Notes: a model not told the origin generated them from the letters alone. A stretch of DNA of 64,000 nt from an uncultured SAR116 cluster alpha proteobacterium (GCA_902539295.1 CACBIM010000001.1:1-64000); one strand, 5' to 3'; numbered from the stretch's first letter, positions 9,483 to 18,186 are shown. Numbers and translations: made by a program.

Positions 9483-10099
9483 TCCTTTGCTGCAATGTCA
9501 ATAATTGTCTCAATGACTTTGGGAGCTTGTGCTCCATTAAGTGTCCATTTGTCATTAAAAATGAAAACTGGAACGCCATTAATAAAATCAAAATTTAAAA
9601 AAGGTTCTTTGTTTTCGTAATGATTAATCTTGTCAAAAGCCATACGCTTGTTATGAGTACTAAATTTTGCGAAAGTTTTTTTTAGATATGTCTCATTTCT
9701 TATGTCTATACCATTTGTAAAGTAATCAGTCATAATCTTAAAAGCAAAGTCGAATGATTTATTAAAGTTGTGTTTTTTTATTAAAGATATTGCACTATGG
9801 ATTTTTCTTGTATTTGGTGTAGTTCTTATCTTTTCTAGATTGATTATAATATTATAATTTTTAGCTACGTTTAAAATTTCACTTTCTATCAAGTTTACTT
9901 GTTTACCAAATTTGTTTTTTAAGTATTGTTTTCGGTCTATGCCATTTGAAGGCATTGTTGGATTTAAATAAAATGGTTGCCAATCAATCTCATATTTATA
10001 ATAGTTTCTAGATTTCAATGATGTGTTCAAATGATTGCAACCAATAAAGCACCATGGACAAGTAATATCTGCAACAATTTTAATATTAATTTTTTTCAT
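9479..10099 (-). CDS. DsbA-family thiol oxidoreductase (FrnE-like)
   Basis: A 206-aa thioredoxin-fold protein with the active site CPWC at about residues 14-17, followed by FIG, which is typical of the FrnE/2-hydroxychromene isomerase-like DsbA subfamily. A long helical insertion follows. The C-terminal cis-proline region is INGVPVFIFND near residue 172. No signal peptide is visible, so it is likely cytoplasmic, unlike periplasmic DsbA. The substrate is unknown. Its 3' end overlaps mfd by 4 bases on the opposite strand. Confidence 0.88.
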   Translation of the reverse strand: MKKINIKIVADITCPWCFIGCNHLNTSLKSRNYYKYEIDWQPFYLNPTMPSNGIDRKQYLKNKFGKQVNLIESEILNVAKNYNIIINLEKIRTTPNTRKIHSAISLIKKHNFNKSFDFAFKIMTDYFTNGIDIRNETYLKKTFAKFSTHNKRMAFDKINHYENKEPFLNFDFINGVPVFIFNDKWTLNGAQAPKVIETIIDIAAKD

Positions 10100-10229
10100 T
10101 ATAACTAATTAGTAGATAGAAATTTGTTTCATTTCCAAATATAAGATTAAACAAATAATTTAATTTGGGAATATATTTTTTATGAGAAATTTAACTCATG
10201 AATTTTTAATTATTATAGCTCTTTTGTTT

Positions 10230-10715
10230 TTATTGGCATTGAGGTTTATTTAAATAGCAATACTGATAAGGTAAATTGAATTGAGCATCTTTATATCCAT
10301 TGTCAGCAGCTTTTTTCCACCATATTTGGGCTGTGTCAGTATTTATATCAACTCCAAATCCATTCCAATACATATCACCAAGTTTATATTGAGCATAAGG
10401 ATTTCCGTTTTTTGAGGCTTTCTTATACCAATAAAAAGCTCTTTTATGATCAACATTGACGCCCCAACCATTAAAATACATTCCAGCAATATCTGATTGA
10501 GCTCTTGCATCTCCCGATTTGGCAAGATTTAAGAAAATTTTAAATGCTTTATTATAATTTTTATTTTTATATTCATCTAAACCGGTTTCATAATCTAGAT
10601 AATATTGTTTAACAATTTCATACCATTCTTCTTTATCAGAATTATTAAATGCTAATAAATTAAATGAATATAATATAAGTAATACAAAAGAAAAATATTT
10701 AATTAACCTTAACAC
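10230..10715 (-). CDS. Sel1-repeat (TPR-like) exported protein
   Basis: A 161-aa protein with an N-terminal hydrophobic segment (about residues 4-22), consistent with a Sec signal or anchor. At least two clear Sel1-like repeats lie at about residues 70-103 and 106-141. They show the pattern A.AQ..(I/L)G.MY.NG.GV......A..W(Y/W)KKA. A degenerate first repeat lies near 50-68. Sel1 repeats form helical solenoids that bind partner proteins; the partner is not evident. The gene is divergent from lysE and stands alone. A cysteine pair near the C-terminus (CYLNKPQC) could form a disulfide outside the cytoplasm. Confidence 0.85.
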   Translation of the reverse strand: MLRLIKYFSFVLLILYSFNLLAFNNSDKEEWYEIVKQYYLDYETGLDEYKNKNYNKAFKIFLNLAKSGDARAQSDIAGMYFNGWGVNVDHKRAFYWYKKASKNGNPYAQYKLGDMYWNGFGVDINTDTAQIWWKKAADNGYKDAQFNLPYQYCYLNKPQCQ

Positions 10716-10779
10716 ATTTCTAAGTTAAGAATAAAAACAATATTTTCAATTAATAATTGTCTTTATTAACAAATAAAAT

Positions 10780-11400
10780 ATGGAATTAAATTATATAACT
10801 TTTGGTTTTTTTACTGGGCTAAGTTTTATCCTTGTTATAGGTCCGCAAAACCTTTTTGTTATAGAACAGGGATTAAAAAAACAGTTTGTTTTTTTTGTTT
10901 GTTTTTTTTGCTCATTATCTGATTTATTGTTAATATTTGTAGGGATTTTGTTATTCCATTACTTTGAAAAGTACTTCACTTACAATATTAATTTATTATT
11001 GAATTTTTTTTTAATTTTATTTTTAGCAAACTTTATTAGATTAAAATTAAAAGAAATTTTTTCTGATAATGTTATCGAATTTAATAACAATAAGATAAAT
11101 TTCAAAACTGTTTTTTTTAATTTAATTGGATTTACTTTTCTTAATCCTCACGTATATTCAGACACTGTTTTCATTTTTGGTAATTTGACTAAAAGTTTCA
11201 CAATCTTTGAGAAAATTAACTTTGGTATTGGTGCTTCTATAAGCTCATTTTTATTTTTTTATACTATTGGATATTTATCAAAGTATTTTTCTAGGTATGT
11301 CAATAATTCAACAATATGGAAGTATTTAAATATTGTTATTATTGTATTTATGATTTTTTTAATTTTATTTATTTTATCAAATATGTTTAATTTTTCTTAA
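10780..11400 (+). CDS. LysE/RhtB-family amino acid exporter
   Basis: A 206-aa integral membrane protein with five or six hydrophobic segments. The family signature GPQNLFVIEQGLKK lies at about residues 21-34 and the LNPHVYSDT motif (LysE NPxxxxD) near residue 123. LysE proteins export basic or small neutral amino acids. The closeness of the signature to LysE/ArgO rather than RhtB suggests lysine/arginine efflux, but this is inference. The methyltransferase gene follows after 21 bases on the same strand. Confidence 0.87.
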   Translation: MELNYITFGFFTGLSFILVIGPQNLFVIEQGLKKQFVFFVCFFCSLSDLLLIFVGILLFHYFEKYFTYNINLLLNFFLILFLANFIRLKLKEIFSDNVIEFNNNKINFKTVFFNLIGFTFLNPHVYSDTVFIFGNLTKSFTIFEKINFGIGASISSFLFFYTIGYLSKYFSRYVNNSTIWKYLNIVIIVFMIFLILFILSNMFNFS

Positions 11401-11421
11401 AAAAAATTTTGAGGTCAATGA

Positions 11422-12207
11422 ATGAGTATTACAGACGAAGGTGAATATGGGAAAAAGCAAATTGATACTCTGGAAATGATATGGGGTGAGGGTTATTTAT
11501 CTCCAGGAGGTGTTTCTGAAATTGATTTGATATTAAATGATAAATCATTAAAAAATAAAAAAATTTTAGATATTGGGTGTGGTTGTGGTAGCGCTGCATT
11601 CCATTTTATCAAAAATCATTCACCAAATTATGTTTTGGGGGTTGACGTTGAGGAAATGGTTATTAAAAGAGCTAACGCGCTTAAATCAAATTTAATAGAA
11701 AAAAAGAAAGTTGATTTTAAGGTTATTCAACCAGGTGAACTGCCATTTGATGATCTTTCTTTTGATGTAATATTTAGTAAAGATACGTTTTTGCATATTC
11801 TTGATAAAGAGAGGTTAGTAGAGGATTTGTATAGAGTTTTAAAACCAGGTGGATTTTTATGTGTAGGTGACTGGATGCGAATAGACGATAATGCGCCTTC
11901 TAAATTAATGCAAGAATACATAAAATTAGAGGGACTAAGCATGAACATGTGTTCACTTCAGAGATATGGTAATGCCCTTTATAATGCTGGGTTTAAAAAT
12001 ATAAAACTTACTGACAGGAATAAATGGTATTTAAATTTAGCAAAAAAAGAATTAAATGATTTATCAACTATTTATAAAGAAAAATTAATTAAAATACTTG
12101 GTATTGAGGATGCTGAAGGCACAATAAATATTTGGAAGAAAATGATTGAAGTTCTTGAGAAGGGTGAGCACAGACCAGGTCATTTTTATGCAGAAAAACG
12201 AACTTAA
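11422..12207 (+). CDS. SAM-dependent methyltransferase resembling phosphoethanolamine N-methyltransferases
   Basis: Class I methyltransferase of 261 aa. SAM motif I is ILDIGCGCGSA near residues 49-59, with an acidic GVDVEEM after beta 2. The post-motif segment FSKDTFLHI (near residue 115) and the early IWGEGYLSPGG (near 20) resemble the phosphobase methyltransferase (PMT/PEAMT) family of plants and protists. The C-terminal glycine-rich GHFYAEKR ending also fits that group. The function may be N-methylation of an ethanolamine/choline-type headgroup or another small amine. That is my reading of the pattern, and a generic UbiE-like role is the alternative. It sits 21 bases after the LysE gene and ends 4 bases inside the convergent neighbour. 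Confidence 0.75.
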   Translation: MSITDEGEYGKKQIDTLEMIWGEGYLSPGGVSEIDLILNDKSLKNKKILDIGCGCGSAAFHFIKNHSPNYVLGVDVEEMVIKRANALKSNLIEKKKVDFKVIQPGELPFDDLSFDVIFSKDTFLHILDKERLVEDLYRVLKPGGFLCVGDWMRIDDNAPSKLMQEYIKLEGLSMNMCSLQRYGNALYNAGFKNIKLTDRNKWYLNLAKKELNDLSTIYKEKLIKILGIEDAEGTINIWKKMIEVLEKGEHRPGHFYAEKRT

Positions 12208-13124
12208 AAAACAAGTTCTTTTTGCCTTACAATGGACGACAGTATAAAATTATATGGTGTTTTAATATTCAATTCTTCCCCCATAATTTCTACCCTTCCA
12301 TTAATAAAGTCTATTTCTGATTTTCTTTTTGATAAATGGTCTAAATACATAGATGGCTTAGCTTTAGGCATTTTTAAACCAAAATTTCTAACGTATTCAA
12401 TTGGGGCATCAAATGAGAGAGGGATATTTTTCTTCGTTGCAATTTCAAAGGCTTCAAGTGCACATCCAGAAGCAACTTTCCAATAATCATGATTATTAAT
12501 TATTTCTCCTACAGAACACTCATAAACAGTACAAGGAGCACTAAAGGTAACGTTGCAGATAAATTTTTCCCAAATTAATTGATTTATATTATCATAAGCT
12601 AAAACATTAAATCCAGCTTTTGACCATAAATCGCAAATTAGATTTAATCTTTCTGTTACTTTATTATCTAATTCACCAAGTCTTATTAACTTCATTGCAT
12701 TATGATGAATGTGGCCAGGTTTTACAATTGACGCACCAAAACCGTCTGCAACACCAATAATAATATTATTTTTTGGTATATATAATTTTAAATCATCAGT
12801 CGATCCAATGCCATTTTGAATTGAAATAATTATTGTTTTATTATTGGTAAATTCTTTTATATCTTGAGCAGCTTTCTTTACACCACTCGCTTTAGTTGCA
12901 ATTATTATCAAGTCAAATTTTATTTTTTTGGGAATTGAAAATGATGCATTTATATTTTTATAAGTATAATTGCCACTAGCGCCCTCTATCTTTAAACCAT
13001 TTTTTTTAATTTCTGATATATGTTCTTTCCAAGGGTCAACAACAAATACTTCATTACTTGACCTCGATAGAAGAGAGGCGTAAATAGAGCCCATAGCTCC
13101 GATACCGTAGACAAGAATTTTCAT
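12204..13124 (-). CDS. Ketopantoate reductase (PanE/ApbA) family oxidoreductase
   Basis: A 306-aa NADPH-dependent reductase of the 2-dehydropantoate 2-reductase family. The N-terminal dinucleotide motif is GIGAMGS at residues 7-13. ISIQNGIG near residue 102 and the catalytic-lysine segment WEKFICNV near residue 187 are family hallmarks. The C-terminal helical domain includes KPSMYLDHLSKRKSEID, the usual substrate-contacting stretch. It may make pantoate for CoA, but paralogues with other 2-oxo acid substrates are common and I cannot separate them here. Confidence 0.82.
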   Translation of the reverse strand: MKILVYGIGAMGSIYASLLSRSSNEVFVVDPWKEHISEIKKNGLKIEGASGNYTYKNINASFSIPKKIKFDLIIIATKASGVKKAAQDIKEFTNNKTIIISIQNGIGSTDDLKLYIPKNNIIIGVADGFGASIVKPGHIHHNAMKLIRLGELDNKVTERLNLICDLWSKAGFNVLAYDNINQLIWEKFICNVTFSAPCTVYECSVGEIINNHDYWKVASGCALEAFEIATKKNIPLSFDAPIEYVRNFGLKMPKAKPSMYLDHLSKRKSEIDFINGRVEIMGEELNIKTPYNFILSSIVRQKELVF

Positions 13125-13150
13125 AAAAACACAGATACCATATTTGTGGA

Positions 13151-14314
13151 TTATTCAAAAATTAAAAGATAACCATAACTAACAATTATTGCTGGTACAG
13201 CGCTATATAGAGTAGCAATTAATCCAACTTTTGGTGAAATTGCTAATACTGGGAAAAGAGCATCTCCGTCATTACTGATAGCATTTCCAATTTGAGCTGA
13301 GAGCGGTATTATTCCCATAAGATAGGTGCTAGTTATAATTATTTGAGGACCACATCCTGGAATAAAACCAATAAGGACAGCTATTAAAGGAGTTAAAAAA
13401 ACGTAACTATTAAAAACACTTTTTAAGTCAAAAGCTGTATAATAAATAATTAATTCAAATAATAAAAACGCAATAACTACCCAAATTGTTACAAAGTTTG
13501 TATCTAAATATGTTCTGTCGAATGAAGAGCCTCCATCGAGTGATGTTTTTTTATGAATTTTGCCTTTAGAAGCAATTAAATGAAAAATAATTAGTGATAA
13601 ACCTGCTAAAAATCCAAATAAAGAAGCAATATTCTGTATTGAACCAATTTTAAAGTATTCATTCACATCAACCTGAAATGCCAACATTATTCCTATAATT
13701 AATCCTGGTACGATATATACAGTCCAAATGATTTTGAAATTTGTACTTATTTCTTTTTTTCTTTTATTATTAACTGAAATATTTTTCTCATTAGGGATTA
13801 GATAATTTTTTGGATGTGTCAAATCTACACACAAACCAGACATTACACCGACGACAAAACCGAGAATAATAATAAAAAACCCTGTTTGTGGTTCACTTGC
13901 TATTAAAAGGAAAGCTGCATCACCCATAGTTGATGTTAATACAGCAACAACCGAACCAAAGCTTATGCCCCCTTTTGTAAATTGTGTAATTACAAGTATA
14001 GCCCCCCCACAGCCAGGTAAAGCTCCTAGAGCTGAAGCTATAGGCACTTGATAAATTCCACTATTTTGTAATTTCTTGTTAAGGTTTATACCAAATAAAA
14101 TTTCAAATCCGTAAAATATTAATAATACAGCTGCTACAAAAACAGATACTTGTAAATATGCATCAGATATACTGTTTATTATAATTTCAATAAGCTCAAA
14201 TTCTAAACTTATTAAAAAATTATTAAGCAAAAAACCAGTTACCAATAATAAAAATATTAATAAAGCTGTTCTTAAGATTAAATCTCTTTCTAGTTTTATT
14301 GAAAAATATTTCAT
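13151..14314 (-). CDS. Putative metal/oxyanion transporter, ArsP_2-like (putative manganese transporter) family
   Basis: A 387-aa polytopic membrane protein with about ten hydrophobic segments. It is built as an inverted duplication, with ALPGCGGA near residue 100 in the first half and FIPGCGPQ near 325 in the second. Each motif is followed by an acidic GD (TSTMGDAAFL, SNDGDALFP), consistent with paired substrate-binding sites. This pattern belongs to the family annotated as putative arsenic efflux or manganese transporter. No specificity has been shown for the family member closest to this. It is a single gene 26 bases upstream of the convergent-side reductase and on the same strand. Confidence 0.72.
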   Translation of the reverse strand: MKYFSIKLERDLILRTALLIFLLLVTGFLLNNFLISLEFELIEIIINSISDAYLQVSVFVAAVLLIFYGFEILFGINLNKKLQNSGIYQVPIASALGALPGCGGAILVITQFTKGGISFGSVVAVLTSTMGDAAFLLIASEPQTGFFIIILGFVVGVMSGLCVDLTHPKNYLIPNEKNISVNNKRKKEISTNFKIIWTVYIVPGLIIGIMLAFQVDVNEYFKIGSIQNIASLFGFLAGLSLIIFHLIASKGKIHKKTSLDGGSSFDRTYLDTNFVTIWVVIAFLLFELIIYYTAFDLKSVFNSYVFLTPLIAVLIGFIPGCGPQIIITSTYLMGIIPLSAQIGNAISNDGDALFPVLAISPKVGLIATLYSAVPAIIVSYGYLLIFE

Positions 14315-14450
14315 TACTTAATTTAGCTAATATTAATTATATTAGGTTGATATTTAAAAGTTAGTATATACTAAACTTTAAAACATTCAATTTCTTTTAT
14401 TTGCATTTAAATGCTAATTCAGTAAAAATAATTTATGAAATTAACAAACA

Positions 14451-15302
14451 ATGATGCTTTATATGTTTAAAATTCAAAGAATAGATGTCAATAATGAAAA
14501 TGCAAAAAATGATTTTTTTACTTCATTCCAAAATACTGGTTTCGCTGTAATGGAAAATCATGGAATTTCATTCGAACTTATAGATAACGTATATGAAGAG
14601 TGGAAGCAGTTTTTTAATTCTAAGGATAAATACGATTACAAATTCAATACAGACACACAAGATGGTTTTTTCCCATTTAGAAGTGAAAGTGCGAAAGATA
14701 ATCCTGTTAAAGATTTAAAAGAATTCTTTCATGTATATCCAAATAGTAATTTACCCAACTATCTGTCATCAAATACCAGATCATTATACACTCAATTGAC
14801 TAATTTAGGAAGCATGCTTTTAGGTTGGTTAGATGAACTAACACCAGAAAATATTCAAGAACTTTTTTCAGAATCGCTTTTTAATATGGTTAAAGGCAGT
14901 GATAGAAATTTACTTAGAGTATTGCATTATCCCCCAATAGAAGAAAAAATTGAAAAAGGCGCTATAAGGGCTGCTGCTCATGAAGATATAAATCTTATAA
15001 CACTTTTGGTTTCTGGAAGCCAACCTGGTCTTGAAGCGATGGATAAAGATGGTATATGGCATAAGGTTCCAGTCGATAAAGGTATGATAACAGTAAACGT
15101 GGGCGACATGTTGCAAATGGCCTCTGGAGGATACTTCCCATCAACAAGCCATAGAGTTGTGAATCCTGAAAGCTCAACTCAAAATGTATCTAGGTTTTCC
15201 CTTCCAATGTTTATGCATCCTAGAAATGAAGTAATTTTAAAGCCTGGAACAACAGCTTATGATTACTTGCAAGAAAGGTTAAAAGAAATCAATTTAAAAT
15301 AA
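14451..15302 (+). CDS. 2-oxoglutarate/Fe(II) dioxygenase, isopenicillin N synthase-like family
   Basis: A 283-aa non-heme iron oxygenase of the IPNS/2OG-Fe(II) superfamily. The iron triad is visible: AAHEDIN (His near residue 177 and Asp two later) and STSHRVV (His near 234). The 2OG/carboxylate-binding RFSLP (R..S) follows near 250. An N-terminal DIOX_N-like domain is present (FQNTGFAVMENHGIS). Start choice is uncertain: ATG codons at 14451, 14454 and 14463 are all possible, and the last begins at the usual hydrophobic strand. The substrate is unknown. Confidence 0.85.
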   Translation: MMLYMFKIQRIDVNNENAKNDFFTSFQNTGFAVMENHGISFELIDNVYEEWKQFFNSKDKYDYKFNTDTQDGFFPFRSESAKDNPVKDLKEFFHVYPNSNLPNYLSSNTRSLYTQLTNLGSMLLGWLDELTPENIQELFSESLFNMVKGSDRNLLRVLHYPPIEEKIEKGAIRAAAHEDINLITLLVSGSQPGLEAMDKDGIWHKVPVDKGMITVNVGDMLQMASGGYFPSTSHRVVNPESSTQNVSRFSLPMFMHPRNEVILKPGTTAYDYLQERLKEINLK

Positions 15303-15315
15303 ATGTTTTTTTTGC

Positions 15316-15345
15316 TTGACCTTTTACCAATAAAGTGAGCATAAA
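15316..15345 (+). promoter_or_regulatory. Probable sigma-70-type promoter for tRNA-Ala
   Basis: TTGACC at 15316-15321 is a 5/6 match to the -35 consensus. CATAAA at 15340-15345 is a 4/6 match to TATAAT, with 18-base spacing. Transcription would start near 15352, a few bases before the tRNA. This is among the clearest promoter-like pairs in the window. Confidence 0.5.
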
Positions 15346-15358
15346 ATCATCTTATTAA

Positions 15359-15434
15359 GGGGCTGTAGCTCAGTTGGGAGAGCGGTAGCTTTGCAAGCTT
15401 CAGGTCGTCGGTTCGATCCCGTCCAGCTCCACCA
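15359..15434 (+). tRNA. tRNA-Ala (anticodon UGC)
   Basis: A 76-base cloverleaf with encoded CCA (15432-15434). The acceptor stem GGGGCTG pairs with CAGCTCC and contains the G3:U70 wobble pair that identifies alanine tRNAs. The D-stem is GCTC/GAGC. The anticodon loop TTTGCAA carries TGC at 15392-15394, and the T-loop is TTCGATC. Two stem positions are not paired in this sequence: U28-U42 in the anticodon stem and U50-U64 in the T-stem. Confidence 0.96.
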
Positions 15435-15455
15435 ATTATATTGAAAGTAGAAATA

Positions 15456-15551
15456 ATGGATAAAATCGTTCTAAAAATAATATTATTATCTTTACCTATT
15501 ATAATTAGTAGTTGTTCTTATATTCCTGATTGGATGCAACTTCCTTTATAA
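15456..15551 (+). CDS. Putative 31-residue lipoprotein
   Basis: A short open frame between tRNA-Ala and rpmF encodes MDKIVLKIILLSLPIIIS, then SC at the end of a hydrophobic run, then a 12-residue tail ending MQLPL. The start is basic-hydrophobic and the lipobox-like ISSC places the cysteine at about residue 20, as in bacterial lipoprotein signal peptides. GAAAG at 15444-15448 is a plausible ribosome site. The mature peptide would be only about 12 residues, with the aromatic/proline motif YIPDWM. The family is not recognised. Position and signal-peptide pattern argue it is real; its small size argues caution. Confidence 0.5.
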   Translation: MDKIVLKIILLSLPIIISSCSYIPDWMQLPL

Positions 15552-15585
15552 TTAATATTTAAATTAAAATAAGAAAGATATAAAA

Positions 15586-15771
15586 ATGGCTGTTCCTAAA
15601 AGTAAAGTTTCATCATCCAAAAGAGGTATGAGGAGATCACATGATAGACTGAAAAACAATGCTTACGTTGAAGATAAAGATACTGGAGAATTGCACAGAC
15701 CTCATCATATAGATTTAAAGACTGGAATGTACCGAGGTAAAGAATTTCTTAAAGTTTCAGATAAAATATAA
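15586..15771 (+). CDS. rpmF: 50S ribosomal protein L32
   Basis: A 61-aa ribosomal protein with the invariant N-terminus MAVPKSKVS and a basic [12 protein letters not shown] segment. The [14 protein letters not shown] block typical of alphaproteobacterial L32 follows. It has no zinc-binding cysteines, which is normal for this lineage. AAGAAAG precedes the ATG. hspQ follows after 10 bases. Confidence 0.98.
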   Translation: MAVPKSKVSSSKRGMRRSHDRLKNNAYVEDKDTGELHRPHHIDLKTGMYRGKEFLKVSDKI

Positions 15772-15781
15772 GACTGACTAA

Positions 15782-16162
15782 ATGACTTCTAATACTATCA
15801 ATAATATGGAAAATATTCATCTACAATCTGATGTATTGGTTGTTTCGCCTGCTTTTAACATTGGTGATGTTGTAAAACATAGACTGTACAAATTTCGAGG
15901 TGTTATTGTAGATATAGACCCTGAATTTTCAAATACGGAAGAATGGTATCAGTCAATTCCTGAAGAAAGTCGTCCAAGAAAAGATCAGCCTTTTTATCAT
16001 CTGCTTGCTGAAAACTCTGAAACCTTTTATTCAGCTTACGTTAGTCAGCAAAACCTTTTACCTGATTCTGAATCTGGTCCTATTCATCATCCTGATGTTG
16101 AAGCTCTCTTTAGTGATGTTCTAAATGGTCGTTACATACTAAAAAACACCTCAGTTAATTAA
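15782..16162 (+). CDS. hspQ: Heat shock protein HspQ
   Basis: A 126-aa protein of the HspQ/YccV hemimethylated-DNA-binding family. E. coli HspQ modulates Lon specificity and is itself degraded by it. The core starts at FNIGDVVKHRLYKFRGV (about residue 26) and continues through DPEFSNTEEWY, FYHLLAE, YVSQQNLLPD and HPDVEALF. The first 20 residues are an extension relative to the approximately 105-aa E. coli protein. A later in-frame ATG (ninth codon) would shorten it slightly. It lies just downstream of rpmF. Confidence 0.93.
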   Translation: MTSNTINNMENIHLQSDVLVVSPAFNIGDVVKHRLYKFRGVIVDIDPEFSNTEEWYQSIPEESRPRKDQPFYHLLAENSETFYSAYVSQQNLLPDSESGPIHHPDVEALFSDVLNGRYILKNTSVN

Positions 16163-16197
16163 TATTTTATCAATTAAATTTATTAAACTTGAATTTT

Positions 16198-16214
16198 TTT
16201 AGAATTAATCTAAA
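16198..16214. promoter_or_regulatory. Candidate operator upstream of the suf regulator
   Basis: TTTAGA, a 5-base spacer, then TCTAAA forms a perfect inverted repeat ending 21 bases before the ATG of the Rrf2-family gene. The position fits autoregulation by that protein or another iron-responsive repressor. Binding is inferred only from symmetry and place. Confidence 0.4.
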
Positions 16215-16235
16215 TTAATATAACTGAGTATTAAA

Positions 16236-16688
16236 ATGATTAAGCTTAATAAAATTACTGATTATGCTGTTGTAATATTAGGGCTGTTATCTAGTAGATA
16301 CCCTAATAAATTTTCAACATCAAAAATTTCTGAAGATACGGGTTTGCCTGTACCTACAGTTGCTAAGGTTTGTAAACTTCTAAATAAAGCTAATTTGATA
16401 CTTGCAGGTAGAGGAGCAAATGGTGGTTATTACTGCGAAATTCCCCCTTATGAAATAAATGTTGCAGATATAGTTGAATCCATTGATGGTCCTATTGCAA
16501 TTACTGCTTGTTTGGATGAATCAGACGATTTATGTAGTACTCAGTCAATTTGTCTTTTAAGTGGAAATTGGAACAAAGCCAATAATGCTATTTTAGAAGC
16601 ATTGAAGAGTGTATCATTAAGTGATTTGCTGAACCCCGAAGAATTTCTTAAAACCCAAAATACAGATACTTCTGTATTACATACTTAA
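16236..16688 (+). CDS. Rrf2-family SUF regulator (IscR-like)
   Basis: A 150-aa winged-helix repressor at the head of the suf operon. The N-terminal helix-turn-helix spans about residues 1-60 (KITDYAVVIL, TGLPVPTVAKVCKLL). A wing with GANGGY follows. Three cysteines in CLDESDDLCSTQSIC (about residues 90-104) match the [2Fe-2S] ligand cluster of IscR/SUF-type Rrf2 regulators. It probably senses cluster supply and represses the operon. It starts 21 bases after a perfect inverted repeat and ends 13 bases before sufB. Confidence 0.92.
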   Translation: MIKLNKITDYAVVILGLLSSRYPNKFSTSKISEDTGLPVPTVAKVCKLLNKANLILAGRGANGGYYCEIPPYEINVADIVESIDGPIAITACLDESDDLCSTQSICLLSGNWNKANNAILEALKSVSLSDLLNPEEFLKTQNTDTSVLHT

Positions 16689-16701
16689 CTGGAGTATATA
16701 A

Positions 16702-18153
16702 TTGCCAATTCAAGAAGAGACTATTGAACAGGTTAATCTGGCTACGTCTAAATATAAATATGGTTTTTCAACTGATTTAGAAGTTGATAAGGCTCCTAAA
16801 GGGTTAGATGAAAATATTATTAAATTAATATCTTCAAAAAAAAATGAGCCTGAGTGGATGCTTGATTGGAGACTTAAAGCTTTTGAAATCTGGAAAAAAA
16901 TGAAAGAACCGGAATGGGCTAAAGTTAATTATTCAAAAATAGATTATCAGGACATTTATTATTACTCTGCGCCAAAAAATACAGAAAAACTTAAGAGTTT
17001 AGATGAGGTAGATCCAGAATTATTAAAAACATACGAAAAGCTTGGCATACCCCTTAATGAGCAAAAAGCATTAGCTGGTGTCGCAGTTGATGCAGTATTT
17101 GATTCAGTGTCTGTGGTTACAACTTTTAGAAAACAACTGGAAGAGAAAGGTGTAATATTCTGTCCAATTAGTGAAGCTATTAAAACTCATCCAGAGTTAA
17201 TTAAAAAATATATTGGTTCTGTTATACCTCGACACGATAATTATTTTTCTGCATTGAATAGTGCAGTTTTTACTGATGGTTCATTCGTTTACATACCAAA
17301 AGGTGTAAAATGTCCAATGGAATTATCAACTTATTTTAGAATAAATGAAAAGAATACTGGTCAATTTGAAAGAACATTAATTATTGCTGATGATGACTCT
17401 TACGTTTCATATTTAGAAGGTTGTACGGCGCCACAAAGAGATGAAAACCAGCTTCATGCAGCAGTTGTAGAGTTAATTACTCATGACAATGCTGAAATCA
17501 AGTATTCTACTGTCCAAAATTGGTTTCCTGGAGATGAGAATGGGAAAGGTGGTATTTTCAATTTTGTTACAAAAAGAGGGTCTTGCTTAGGAAAGAATTC
17601 TAAAATTAGCTGGACACAAGTCGAGACAGGGTCTGCAGTTACTTGGAAATATCCATCATGTATTTTACATGGTGATAACTCAGTTGGAGAATTTTATTCA
17701 GTAGCTATAACAAATAACTTTCAGCAAGCTGACACAGGAACAAAAATGATTCATCTTGGAAAAAATACAAAATCAACAATAATATCAAAGGGAATATCTG
17801 CAGGTAAATCTCAAAACACATACAGAGGAAAGGTTTTAATGCAACCTGGTGCAAAAAATGCAAGAAATTTTACTCAATGTGACAGCTTATTAATTGGTGA
17901 TAAATGTGGCGCACATACTATTCCTTACATTACGTCAAAAAACCCTTCAGCTAATATTGAGCATGAGGCTACAACAAGCAAGATAAGTGAGGATCAATTA
18001 TTTTATTGTCTTTCTCGAGGTCTTTCAGAAGAGGAAGCAGTTTCATTGATTGTAAATGGCTTTTGTAAGGAAGTTATGAAAGAACTTCCTATGGAGTTTT
18101 CAGTAGAGGCACAAAAGTTAATAGGTATTAGTCTTGAAGGTAGTGTAGGCTAA
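16702..18153 (+). CDS. sufB: Fe-S cluster scaffold protein SufB
   Basis: A 483-aa core subunit of the SufBCD scaffold on which clusters are assembled with SufS-delivered sulfur. Recognisable blocks include YYYSAPK near residue 90, [18 protein letters not shown] near 200, the conserved GCTAP and the C-terminal [13 protein letters not shown]. The start is a TTG at 16702 preceded by CTGGAGT at 16689-16695; no ATG fits the conserved N-terminus better. Length is normal. sufC follows after 33 bases. Confidence 0.97.
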   Translation: MPIQEETIEQVNLATSKYKYGFSTDLEVDKAPKGLDENIIKLISSKKNEPEWMLDWRLKAFEIWKKMKEPEWAKVNYSKIDYQDIYYYSAPKNTEKLKSLDEVDPELLKTYEKLGIPLNEQKALAGVAVDAVFDSVSVVTTFRKQLEEKGVIFCPISEAIKTHPELIKKYIGSVIPRHDNYFSALNSAVFTDGSFVYIPKGVKCPMELSTYFRINEKNTGQFERTLIIADDDSYVSYLEGCTAPQRDENQLHAAVVELITHDNAEIKYSTVQNWFPGDENGKGGIFNFVTKRGSCLGKNSKISWTQVETGSAVTWKYPSCILHGDNSVGEFYSVAITNNFQQADTGTKMIHLGKNTKSTIISKGISAGKSQNTYRGKVLMQPGAKNARNFTQCDSLLIGDKCGAHTIPYITSKNPSANIEHEATTSKISEDQLFYCLSRGLSEEEAVSLIVNGFCKEVMKELPMEFSVEAQKLIGISLEGSVG

Positions 18154-18186
18154 ATTAATAATTATTTTGAAAGTAATGAATAGAAT

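Noticed and set aside
10182-10253. 23-codon frame encoding a hydrophobic peptide (MRNLTHEFLIII...)
   Set aside because: No good ribosome site, overlaps the 3' end of the Sel1 gene on the other strand, and such hydrophobic frames arise easily in T-rich DNA.
14434-14469. 11-codon frame (MKLTNNDALYV) overlapping the start of the dioxygenase gene
   Set aside because: Too short and featureless to call a leader peptide; more likely noise around an uncertain start codon.
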